Shown piece after piece: positions 36,453 to 44,238 of a stretch of 64,000 nucleotides of DNA. The notes beneath the pieces are model-generated. The model searched no databases and was not told where the DNA came from. It saw nothing but the letters and a program-made list of their open reading frames with translations. Origin of the DNA: Streptomyces spinosus (GTDB lineage: Bacteria > Actinomycetota > Actinomycetes > Streptomycetales > Streptomycetaceae); contig NZ_JAINRC010000006.1 in assembly GCF_020400655.1 (NCBI RefSeq), forward strand, positions 124,001 to 188,000, in the 5' to 3' direction. Numbering within the stretch: position 1 is the stretch's first letter; each line of letters starts with the position of its first letter. The translations under genes were made by a program, and so were the position numbers.

Positions 36453-37082
36453 TCACGCCTCGAGGTGGCGGACGTCTCCGAGACTCGTCAGCTGGCGGTT
36501 GTGGAAGAAGTCGTCTTCCCGCAGCGTCGTGATGCTTCCGGAGGCGGTACGGAAGTTGAGGTAGTCGGCGGATTCGATCGGCACCTTGAGCCAGTGCGCC
36601 ACGACGAAGGTCAGGGTGCCGCCGTGGGTGACGATGATCTGGTGCTCGTGAGGACGCTCCAGGATCTCGTCCATGGCCTCGTAGACACGCAGCGCGAGGT
36701 CCAGCTTGGTCTCGGCGCCGGACACGCCCTCGTCGTGCGCCATCCGCTCTCCGACGGCCGGCGGCGGGACGAAGCGCCGGTCCAGCCACTCCTGCGGCCT
36801 TCCTCCGGCCACCCCGTAGGACTTCTCGCGCAGCCTGCGGTCCAGCACCGGCTTCACACCGAACGCGGCCGCCACCCTGTCGGCCGTCTGGTGAGTGCGC
36901 TGCAGGTCCGAGGAGAAGAGGTCCGGTTCGGCGTCGTCGGGAATCTGCGCGCGCAGCGCCCGGGCGATGGCCTCCGCCGCCCGCTCACCGCGAGGGGTGA
37001 GCCGCGAGTCGTGCCAGCCGCCGACGACGTTCTCGACGTGGTGGGTCGCCTCCGGGTGGGTGACGACGTAGAGAGTACGCAC
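36453..37082 (-). CDS. Histidine phosphatase superfamily protein with altered RHG motif
   Basis: A 209-residue phosphoglycerate-mutase-like phosphatase. The N-terminal RHG motif of the family is replaced by YVVTHPEATHH, keeping the phosphate-accepting His but losing the usual Arg. Other family features remain: LTPRGERAAEAIARAL, SSDLQRTHQTAD and the second catalytic His in IIVTHGGTLTF. A substrate such as a sugar phosphate or inositol phosphate is plausible from context. The changed motif may alter activity. It lies between the PhyH and amidotransferase genes with gaps of 32 and 19 bases. Confidence 0.85.
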   Translation of the reverse strand: MRTLYVVTHPEATHHVENVVGGWHDSRLTPRGERAAEAIARALRAQIPDDAEPDLFSSDLQRTHQTADRVAAAFGVKPVLDRRLREKSYGVAGGRPQEWLDRRFVPPPAVGERMAHDEGVSGAETKLDLALRVYEAMDEILERPHEHQIIVTHGGTLTFVVAHWLKVPIESADYLNFRTASGSITTLREDDFFHNRQLTSLGDVRHLEA

Positions 37083-37101
37083 TTCGCTTTCCTTTCGTGG
37101 G

Positions 37102-38874
37102 TTACGGGAGGGGTCCCGCTAGGGGGAGGGACAGTTCGAGGACCATCAGGGCCCATATCAGGCGGGCGTGGTCCGTGCCCTTGGCGTGCTCCGTGAGGAG
37201 CGTGCGCACCGCGGACTCGCTGAGGAAACCCGAGGAGCAGACGCGCGGACCGGTGAGCACGTCGGCTGCGAACTCCCAGAGCTTGGTGCCCGGCTTCATA
37301 TAGGTACCGACCGGGAAGGTGAACGGCTGCTTGTCCCGATTCCGTACGCTCGGCGGCACCAGCTCCGCTCCCGCGTCCCACAGGATCCGTTTCCTGCGGG
37401 ATCCGTCGACCTTCAGGGCGTCGGGGGCCTGGCGAGCGATCCTGGTGACGGCCGGCTGGCAGTAGGGGACACGGCACTCGACGGCGTGGGCCATGGAGAG
37501 GTGATCGAGTTTGCGCAGGTTGAGACTCGGCAGCTTGTGGAGCCGGTCGAAGTCCAGGATCTGCTCCAGGCGGGAGGGGCCGGCCCGGCCCAGCAGGTCC
37601 AGGGACCGCTGCCTGCTGGTTCCGCCTGCTTGCAGAAGGCGGCGGTACTCGGGTGTGTAGAGCCGCTGGTACTCCGCCTCGGGGACGATCGACAGCCGGT
37701 CGAGGTAGCGCGCCGGCCACTCCTGGGTGTCCGCGGCGAGCGCGGTGCTGTACCGGCGGTAACCGCCGAACTGCTCGTCCGCGCCGTCACCGACGAAGCA
37801 GACCCTGAACCCGCTCTTCGAGATCTCCCGGAACAGCGCGTACGCGCTCAGGGCGTGCGGGGTGGCGTTGGGTACGCCCAGGGCCGCCACCATGTCCGGG
37901 ACGAGTTCGGGCAGTTCGGCCTCCCTGATCTCGACCACTTCGAGGGGGATGCCCGCGTACGCCGCGGCCTCCCGCGCGAAGAACGTCTCGTCGGACGGGT
38001 GGCTGCCTTCGTGGGCCACGTGGAAGCCGGTCACGTCCGCCCGGCGCTCACCGAGCAGGGTGGCGAGGACACTCGAGTCCAGCCCGCCGGAGACCTGCAC
38101 GGCGATGGGTGCGGACTGCAGCGACATCTGCGCCACCTCCGCGGTCAGCAGGTCGCGCAGCCGCCGCGGGGTGACGTCCCCGTGCACGGCCGGCCCGTCC
38201 GCCGTCGGGGGTACGGCCTCCGCGGGGTACCGGTCGACGGAGGTGCGGCCGTCACAGACCAGCCGCTCCCCCGGACCGAGCGACGAGACGCCCGCGTACC
38301 AGGACGTCCCGTTGGGCAGGCACTGCCAGTTCAGGTAGTCGTCGACGGCGAACGCGTCGATGCCGAGCGGTTCGCGCACCATGGCGGTGAGGCCGGGCAG
38401 TTCGGAGGAGAAGACGACGCCCGGGCCGGAGGCCGTGTAGTAGACGCTCTTGATGGCGAGGGGATCGCACCACAGCTTCAGCAGCGGTTCGCGGCGCAGG
38501 TCCACCACCGCGATGGTGAACATGCCCTCGAGCCGGTGCACGAAGCGGTCGCCGTGGAGTTCGTAGTACGGCAGGAGGACGGAGCCGTCGGAATCACCCT
38601 CGACATGTACGCCGTGACCGCGCAGTTCGTCCCGGATGGCACGGAAGTTGTAGACCTCGCCGTTGAAGACCAGGTGGACGGAACGGTCGTCGTTGCTGAA
38701 CGGCTGACAGCCGTGTTCGGGGTCCTGGATGGACAGCCGGTTGCATCCCAGGCCCCAGTTCTCTCCTGTGACGTGGCGCTGGACGTCCGGTCCGCCCGGC
38801 AACTGGGCGTCCCGCGCGGCGTGCAGCGCGGACACGTCCAGCTCACGCCCGAAGTAGCCGTAGATCCGGCACAT
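37102..38874 (-). CDS. Asparagine synthetase B-like ATP-dependent amidotransferase
   Basis: A 590-residue, two-domain protein. The glutaminase domain keeps the nucleophile Cys2 (MCRIYGYFG), with RLSIQD and NGEVYNFR binding elements. The synthetase domain has the pyrophosphate loop SGGLDSS at 262-268, and FVGDGADEQFGGYRRY further on. Retention of Cys2 suggests that it can use glutamine to convert a carboxylate to an amide through an acyl-adenylate. It may instead form a lactam or amide with another amine. Relatives act as macrolactam synthetases in lasso peptide clusters, but the protease and RRE partners of lasso biosynthesis are absent here. Confidence 0.92.
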   Translation of the reverse strand: MCRIYGYFGRELDVSALHAARDAQLPGGPDVQRHVTGENWGLGCNRLSIQDPEHGCQPFSNDDRSVHLVFNGEVYNFRAIRDELRGHGVHVEGDSDGSVLLPYYELHGDRFVHRLEGMFTIAVVDLRREPLLKLWCDPLAIKSVYYTASGPGVVFSSELPGLTAMVREPLGIDAFAVDDYLNWQCLPNGTSWYAGVSSLGPGERLVCDGRTSVDRYPAEAVPPTADGPAVHGDVTPRRLRDLLTAEVAQMSLQSAPIAVQVSGGLDSSVLATLLGERRADVTGFHVAHEGSHPSDETFFAREAAAYAGIPLEVVEIREAELPELVPDMVAALGVPNATPHALSAYALFREISKSGFRVCFVGDGADEQFGGYRRYSTALAADTQEWPARYLDRLSIVPEAEYQRLYTPEYRRLLQAGGTSRQRSLDLLGRAGPSRLEQILDFDRLHKLPSLNLRKLDHLSMAHAVECRVPYCQPAVTRIARQAPDALKVDGSRRKRILWDAGAELVPPSVRNRDKQPFTFPVGTYMKPGTKLWEFAADVLTGPRVCSSGFLSESAVRTLLTEHAKGTDHARLIWALMVLELSLPLAGPLP

Positions 38875-38892
38875 CTGCGTCTTCCCTACCCG

Positions 38893-39996
38893 TCAGGCCG
38901 ACTTGTTGTTCTCGCCCAGGGGGGCGGTCCGTCCGGACGCCCACTGCCGCAGTGGCAGCGCGTGCTCGACCGCGCCTCGTGCCTCCAGGGCGGCCAGCAC
39001 GTCGCGCAGCGGGGGGAGGCCGTCCTCCGCCTCCCGCGCACGGAAGCAGTACTCGTTCGAGATCTCGGCGTTCCAGCTCATCGACTCGTGCAGTTCCGCC
39101 TTCAGCAGGCCGAGGAACTCCGCCCGGCCGACGAACGCCTCGGCCTCGTCGCGGGCCCGGCGGATCTCCGCGAAGGCCAGGTCGATGAGGTCGAGCCACT
39201 CCAGCACCGCGCCGGGCGCGCCGGACGCGCTGCCGGGGCCGTAGGAGTACAGGTGCCGGAACCGCTCGGTGAGCCCGGACAGGCGCGCGGGAAGCCGGGA
39301 CAGGAAGCGTGCGAGGTACTTCGGATTGCGGTTGGTGTTGCCGTAGACGTGTGTCAGGCCGCGGAAGGTGTCGGCCCCGAGCTTGCGGGCCGCGACGAGT
39401 GCGGACTCGTGGTCGCCCTGCGCCCACATGCCGGCCAGGTCCCGGAAGTCGGGATAACTGCCCACGGCGGTACGGAAGGCCGTGTACGCGATCTCGCCGG
39501 GGCGCACGGCTTCGGCGATCTTCTCGAACGCGGCGGCGTTCGTCAGCGGGACGGCGTAGCTGAGCCGGGACAGCAGCCTGAAGTCCACGGCGGAGGCCGA
39601 GAAGCCCGACGACTTGCGTGCCCGGGTCCGCATGTACCGGTACAGGTTCGCGTGCGCGTCGAGCATGTCGGTGATTTCCTGGACCGTCCAGTACTCGACG
39701 TCGACGCCGAGCAGGCTCTGCGGAAGGTAGTCGAAGCTGGCCTTCACCCGGTCGCCACTGGTGTAGTACCGCATGTGGGCACCGCGCGGAAAGGTGCCGC
39801 GGTGGAACCTGTCGTCCTCCGACTCCGCGACGACGCAGAAGTCGAAGTCCGAGGACGGCGTGCCCGAGCCGTCCACCAGCGAGCCGGACAGCAGGAGAAC
39901 GTCACTCTCGACCAGATGGATCCTGGCGAGTACGGCTTCCTCGTCGAAGTCGTCGATGCCCGGGACGGGGGCGATGTGGCTGCGGAAGGACGGCAT
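38893..39996 (-). CDS. MNT-type nucleotidyltransferase domain protein
   Basis: A 367-residue protein from ATG 39996. The N-terminus has a pol-beta-superfamily nucleotidyltransferase site, LSGSLVDGSGTPSSDFDF, which is the GSxxxGxxxxxSDxD pattern with two metal-binding Asp residues. The remaining roughly 280 residues are helical and lack motifs that I recognise. Such domains transfer a nucleotide to a hydroxyl or phosphate of a small molecule, as in aminoglycoside nucleotidyltransferases. It lies 18 bases upstream of the amidotransferase gene and is the second nucleotidyltransferase in this operon. Confidence 0.8.
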   Translation of the reverse strand: MPSFRSHIAPVPGIDDFDEEAVLARIHLVESDVLLLSGSLVDGSGTPSSDFDFCVVAESEDDRFHRGTFPRGAHMRYYTSGDRVKASFDYLPQSLLGVDVEYWTVQEITDMLDAHANLYRYMRTRARKSSGFSASAVDFRLLSRLSYAVPLTNAAAFEKIAEAVRPGEIAYTAFRTAVGSYPDFRDLAGMWAQGDHESALVAARKLGADTFRGLTHVYGNTNRNPKYLARFLSRLPARLSGLTERFRHLYSYGPGSASGAPGAVLEWLDLIDLAFAEIRRARDEAEAFVGRAEFLGLLKAELHESMSWNAEISNEYCFRAREAEDGLPPLRDVLAALEARGAVEHALPLRQWASGRTAPLGENNKSA

Positions 39997-40055
39997 GGCC
40001 AGTTCAGCTCTTCTCTGCGTGGTCGGGCTGTCGTCGGGGGTCTGCGCAGCGGGCC

Positions 40056-41288
40056 TCACAGCAGCGTCACCCGCCGGTCGAGCAGAGCGAGGGCCCCGTT
40101 GGCTGTCCACAGGCGGTCGTTGGCGTAGTTGAGGGCGGCGGACCGCAGGTCGCGGAAGGTCCGTTCGAGCGGGATCGGGGAGTCGCCGCTGTAACCGAGG
40201 GAGAGGCCGGCCAGCTGGACCATCCGGTCCACTGCCCGGAACGACAGGTCGGAAGCGGCGAGTTTCAGGGTGTTGACGTGGATCTGCGCCGCGGGCGTGT
40301 CCATCCTGCGGCCCGCTTCCCGCGCGGTGTCCATCTGCTCACGGACCCGGTGCAGGCACGCGCTGACCAGGTCCAGGTCGAAGCGGATCCGGGCGATGCG
40401 CTCACGGACCAGCGGCGAGGTGAGATCGGTCCGCCCGTCCCGGGCCATGTGCCGTACCAGGTCGGCGAACGCCTGCCGTGCCGCGCCCAGCCAGCAGGCG
40501 CTCCAGCCCAGGTGGCCCACGGGAATCATGCTGTCCACGGCCACATCGCGGAAGTGGCCCGGCTCGCCGACGATCTGATCGGTGTCCACCAGGCCCGACA
40601 GGTGGATCGGCCCGCTGTGCGTGCCCCGCATCCCCAGCGGGTTCCACACCCCGGTCGGCCGGACGGTCAGCTCGGCGCGGTCCGCGTACACCAGCGACAC
40701 GGCGTGCTCCGCCGATGCCTCGTCCGCCCGCATGGTGATCAGGTAGCCGTCGGCGTGGGCGCCGCCGGTGCAGACGGGGGCGTGCCGCCGCAGGACGAGC
40801 TTCCCGCCGTCCTCGGGATCCGCGGGGTCGCCCGCCGTCAGCGGCTCACGGGCCGACATCAGATGGCCGCCCTTGCCGGACTCCGTGGTGACCGACCCGA
40901 GGTAGACCTTGCCCGCGGCCACCTGCGGCAGGAGGCGCCGCCTGAGCCTGGTGCTGCCGTGCCGCACCAGGACGTCGACCTGCTGGCAGTGCATCGCCCA
41001 GATCATGGCGGTGGACACGCAGCCACCCGCGAGCGCCTGCGCGACGTTCACCAGCCCGCTGAGATCGCCGCCCATCCCGCCGTACTCGGCCGGCACCAGA
41101 TAGCCGAGGTAGCCGTTGTTCCGCAGCGCGGCCAGCCCTTCGGCCGGGAAACGCGCCTGCCGGTCCACCTGTGCCGCGTAGCGGCGCAGCAGTGCGAGGA
41201 GTTCGGCGGGCACGTCCGGCCGGTGCGGCGCACCGGGGTCGGCGTCGGGACCGGCACCCGGCGGGCCGTCGACCAGAGACGCAGTCAT
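40056..41288 (-). CDS. Acyl-CoA dehydrogenase-family flavoprotein
   Basis: A 410-residue FAD enzyme. Family blocks include GYLGYLVPAEYGGMGGDLSG, GSVTTESGKGGH in the flavin region, WNPLGMRGTHSGPIHLSG, and a C-terminal helical domain with RFDLDLVSACLHRVREQMD and FRDLRSAALNYAND. It may desaturate an acyl thioester, possibly one carried on the ACP encoded at 52101, or act as a group-D-like oxygenase or N-hydroxylase. The gene follows the PLP decarboxylase after four bases, with GGAGGTATGAACG as ribosome site, so the ligase, decarboxylase and dehydrogenase are coupled. Confidence 0.9.
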   Translation of the reverse strand: MTASLVDGPPGAGPDADPGAPHRPDVPAELLALLRRYAAQVDRQARFPAEGLAALRNNGYLGYLVPAEYGGMGGDLSGLVNVAQALAGGCVSTAMIWAMHCQQVDVLVRHGSTRLRRRLLPQVAAGKVYLGSVTTESGKGGHLMSAREPLTAGDPADPEDGGKLVLRRHAPVCTGGAHADGYLITMRADEASAEHAVSLVYADRAELTVRPTGVWNPLGMRGTHSGPIHLSGLVDTDQIVGEPGHFRDVAVDSMIPVGHLGWSACWLGAARQAFADLVRHMARDGRTDLTSPLVRERIARIRFDLDLVSACLHRVREQMDTAREAGRRMDTPAAQIHVNTLKLAASDLSFRAVDRMVQLAGLSLGYSGDSPIPLERTFRDLRSAALNYANDRLWTANGALALLDRRVTLL

Positions 41289-41291
41289 CGT

Positions 41292-42584
41292 TCATACCTC
41301 CTGGGATCGCAGTTCGAGCCTTCGGGCCGACAGGACCCGGCCGTCGTCGACGACCACCTCCACCGGCGCGGGCCGGCCGAGGAAACCCACCAGGCTCGCC
41401 GTCAGTCCGTAGGCTCCGACGTTCGGCACCGCCAGGACCTGCCCGGGGCGGGGGGACGCGAGGACGGCCGCGGTGCCCAGCACGTCGAGCGGCGTGCACA
41501 GCGGGCCGACCACGGTGCTGGTGACCGGCGCGGCGGCCCGCTCCGCCCCGGGCCCGGCCTCACTGCCGGCCGAGTCGAGCGGGAAGGGCTCGATCCCGGG
41601 CGCACGCAGCCGGCCGATCCCCGTCATCCCGCCCAGGGCGTTGACTCCGGCGTCCAGCACGGTGAAGGTGCGTCCGCCGGACTGCTTGACGTCGACGACG
41701 GTGGTGAGCAGGGTTCCGGCGGTGGCGGTCAGGTACCGGCCGGACTCGAAGAGGATCTCCGGCCGGCCGCGCCGCCAGTCCGGGTAGTGGGTGTCGAGGG
41801 CGGTGGCGAGTCCTGTGGCCAGCTCCGGGTGACGCCGAAGCGCGCCCGGCTTTCCCCAAGGGGCGGGGAAGCCGCCTCCGAGGTCGAGGACCTCGGGCCG
41901 GAATCCGGCCCCGTCCATGGCGTGGGCCGCCGTCCGCAGTGCCTGCTCGAACTCCTCCAGCAGCGCTTGCGGCCGTTGCACGTTGGTCGCGGAGAAGGTG
42001 TGCGTTCCGATCGGCCGGGCCCCGCCTCGGGGGCGGAACAGCGCCGCCAGCCGACCCGCCGCGGAGGTGTCCACTCCGAACGCCGTCGGCCGGCCGGTCA
42101 TGCGCAGTGACCCGCCGCTGCTGCCGCGCGGCCCGTTCAGCCGGACCAGGTACTCGGTGTCGACGCCGGCCGCGGCACCGCACCTCGCGACCCGGTCCCG
42201 GTCGGTCACCGACTCCACGGAGAACCGGCGCACGCCTGCCGCCAGGGCCTGCGCCACCTCCTGCTCGGTCTTCCCGGGGCCCGTGTAGAGCATCCGGTCG
42301 GGGCGGTGGCCGGCGGCCAGCGCGGTCGCCAGCTCTCCCGTGGAACTCACTTCCGCGTCCAGCCCCTGCGCGGCGAGTTCCCCGACCAGCAGCGGGTGCG
42401 GATTGGCCTTCACCGAGTAGAGCACACGGCTCCCCGCCGGCACGTCCGCGGTCAGCGCCCGCGCCGCCCTGCGCACCGCGCCCAGGTCGTACACGTAGGC
42501 CGGGGTGCCGAACCGGCGGGCCAGGGCCGCGAGATCCGTGGCGCGGCCGTCGTACGGCGCCGCGTCCACGGCGGTCGCGCTCAT
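41292..42584 (-). CDS. Fold-type III PLP-dependent decarboxylase (LysA/ornithine decarboxylase-like)
   Basis: A 430-residue alanine-racemase-fold decarboxylase. The PLP lysine is in YSVKANPHPLLVGEL. The glycine loop is in LDLGGGFPAPWGKPG, the ESGRYL motif binds phosphate and substrate, and the catalytic Cys-type region is VVGPLCTPLDVL. It overlaps the AMP-ligase gene as ATGA. Pairing of such a decarboxylase with an AMP-ligase and ACP has precedent in butirosin (BtrK decarboxylates an ACP-bound glutamyl group) and in exosortase-associated loci. The likely substrate here is therefore an amino acid, free or carrier-bound, giving an amine. Confidence 0.92.
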   Translation of the reverse strand: MSATAVDAAPYDGRATDLAALARRFGTPAYVYDLGAVRRAARALTADVPAGSRVLYSVKANPHPLLVGELAAQGLDAEVSSTGELATALAAGHRPDRMLYTGPGKTEQEVAQALAAGVRRFSVESVTDRDRVARCGAAAGVDTEYLVRLNGPRGSSGGSLRMTGRPTAFGVDTSAAGRLAALFRPRGGARPIGTHTFSATNVQRPQALLEEFEQALRTAAHAMDGAGFRPEVLDLGGGFPAPWGKPGALRRHPELATGLATALDTHYPDWRRGRPEILFESGRYLTATAGTLLTTVVDVKQSGGRTFTVLDAGVNALGGMTGIGRLRAPGIEPFPLDSAGSEAGPGAERAAAPVTSTVVGPLCTPLDVLGTAAVLASPRPGQVLAVPNVGAYGLTASLVGFLGRPAPVEVVVDDGRVLSARRLELRSQEV

Positions 42585-44077
42585 CGGCCGGTCCCCAGCG
42601 ACTCGCGCAGTACGGCCTTGTCGACCTTGCCGTTCGCGGTGAGCGGCAGGGCGTCGACCACCACGCACCGGTCGGGTGTCTTGGCGGGGCCGAGGCGCCC
42701 CGCGACACCGCGCAGCACCTCGCGTTCCGTCCTGCCGGTCACCGCCCACACGGTGAGCAGACCATCGGGCCCCGGCCGGACCGCGGCCGCCTGCCGCACT
42801 CCGGGGACATCCAGCATCGCTGTCTCCAGTTCCTGTGTACTCATGCGCCATCCCCGGCGTTTGAACACGTCGTCGTCGCGACCGACGAAGTAGAGCCGGC
42901 CGTCCTCGTCGAGTCGGCCCTGGTCCCCGGTGAAGACCGCGCGGCCCACACCGTCCGGTGCGGCGGCGAAGCGCTGCGCGGTCGCCTCCGGGGCCTTCCA
43001 GTAACCCGCCATCACATGCGGTCCGGCGGAGACGATCTGCCCCACGGTCCCCGGCGGGACCGGCCGGCCGTGCTGATCCACGACGAACACCCTGGTGCCC
43101 GGCAGGGCCCGGCCGACGGTCCCCGGATGCCCGAGGTCCTCGTCGGGGTCGGCGATGGTGATCCGCTTGCACTCGCTCATGCCGTACATGCAGACCAGGG
43201 AGGCTTGCGGGAAGGCCGCACGCAGCCGTTCCGCGTCGGCGCCGACCAGCGCCGCGCCGGTGTTGGTGAACATCCGCACCGCCGTGGGGCGCCGGTCACG
43301 CAGGGCCACCCTGGACAGCAGGGCGCCCAGGGTCGGGACCAGCGGCACCACGGTCGCTCCGGCGGCCCGCACCGCCACCAGCTCACCGGCCGACATCTCC
43401 CCCGCGGGAAACACGACCTGCGCGCCCGTCAGGGCACACAGGAACACCTGGTACAGCCCGTAGTCGAACGACATGGGAAGCCGGTTCCACACGACGTCCT
43501 GCGGGCGGTAGCCCAGCCGCTCGGCCACCGCCCGGGCCGCGAAGACGACCGCGCGGTGCGGGCAGACGATGCCCTTGGGCCGCCCCGTGCTTCCGGAGGT
43601 GTACAGCAGCAGCGCCTCGTCGTCCGGTGCGGGCCCGGTACGGTCCGTCCCGGGTGCCGCCGCCGGTGGCAGGCAGCCGAGCAACTCGGTCTCGTGCAGA
43701 ACGGGAACGGGGGGCCGCGCCGTTCGGTCATAGGTGTCCGGCGCGGCCATCAGCACGGGTGCGCTGTCCTCGAGCAGCCAGGCGAGTTCGTAGGCGCTGA
43801 CGGTCGCCCCGGCCGGCACCAGCGAGGCACCGACGCGTGCCGCCCCGAACAGCAGGGCCACGAACGCCCGGCCCGGCGGCAGCACGGACAGCACCCGCCG
43901 GCCGGGGACGACCCCATGTGCCGTCAGGTGCCCGGCCGCCGTGTGCGCGGCCCGGGACAGCTCCTCCCACGTCCAGGTGCCGGAGCCGTCCCGGACCGCC
44001 GGCCGGGATCCGTGACGCTCGGCCGCCCCGTCCAACAGGTCCGCCACGGTCGGGACTTCGCTGGTGACGTCGGTCAT
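42581..44077 (-). CDS. Acyl-/aminoacyl-AMP ligase (ANL superfamily)
   Basis: A 498-residue adenylate-forming enzyme and first gene of the ten-gene minus-strand operon. Core motifs are LLLYTSGSTGRPKGIVCPHRA (A3), the later MYGMSECKRITIADPDEDLG (A5 region), YFVGRDDDVFKRRGWRMSTQ with A7-A8 features, and a C-terminal PLTANGKVDKAVLRESL with the catalytic Lys (A10). The A10 PLTANGKVDK form is like that of amino-acid-activating domains. It probably loads an acyl or amino acid group onto the ACP at 52101 or onto CoA. The substrate is not predictable by eye. Confidence 0.92.
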   Translation of the reverse strand: MTDVTSEVPTVADLLDGAAERHGSRPAVRDGSGTWTWEELSRAAHTAAGHLTAHGVVPGRRVLSVLPPGRAFVALLFGAARVGASLVPAGATVSAYELAWLLEDSAPVLMAAPDTYDRTARPPVPVLHETELLGCLPPAAAPGTDRTGPAPDDEALLLYTSGSTGRPKGIVCPHRAVVFAARAVAERLGYRPQDVVWNRLPMSFDYGLYQVFLCALTGAQVVFPAGEMSAGELVAVRAAGATVVPLVPTLGALLSRVALRDRRPTAVRMFTNTGAALVGADAERLRAAFPQASLVCMYGMSECKRITIADPDEDLGHPGTVGRALPGTRVFVVDQHGRPVPPGTVGQIVSAGPHVMAGYWKAPEATAQRFAAAPDGVGRAVFTGDQGRLDEDGRLYFVGRDDDVFKRRGWRMSTQELETAMLDVPGVRQAAAVRPGPDGLLTVWAVTGRTEREVLRGVAGRLGPAKTPDRCVVVDALPLTANGKVDKAVLRESLGTGR

Positions 44078-44166
44078 GCCGCGCCCGTCCTCTCCGTCGT
44101 CAGCACCGGCCGGAACCGGGGTGGCGCGGGTGCCGTCGAAGGCACTTCGCCGCCGGCCGGTCCGTC

Positions 44167-44184
44167 ATACGGGTGCCGTATAGT
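44167..44184. promoter_or_regulatory. Palindrome overlapping a -10-like TATAGT in a divergent promoter
   Basis: ATACGG (44167-44172) and CCGTAT (44176-44181) form an inverted repeat with a 3-base spacer, and the plus-strand -10-like TATAGT (44179-44184) overlaps it. The site lies in the 161-base gap between the divergently transcribed ligase operon (start 44077) and the HAD gene (start 44239), so one bound protein could control both. No good -35 was found. Confidence 0.5.
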
Positions 44185-44238
44185 GACTCCGCTCGCATCC
44201 GCAGACCGGAGCAGATCCCCGCCCACCGCAGGAGTTCC

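Noticed and set aside
40056..44077. Exosortase/PEP-CTERM system
   Set aside because: The ligase plus PLP-decarboxylase pair resembles exosortase-associated genes, but there is no exosortase membrane protein or sorting-signal substrate.
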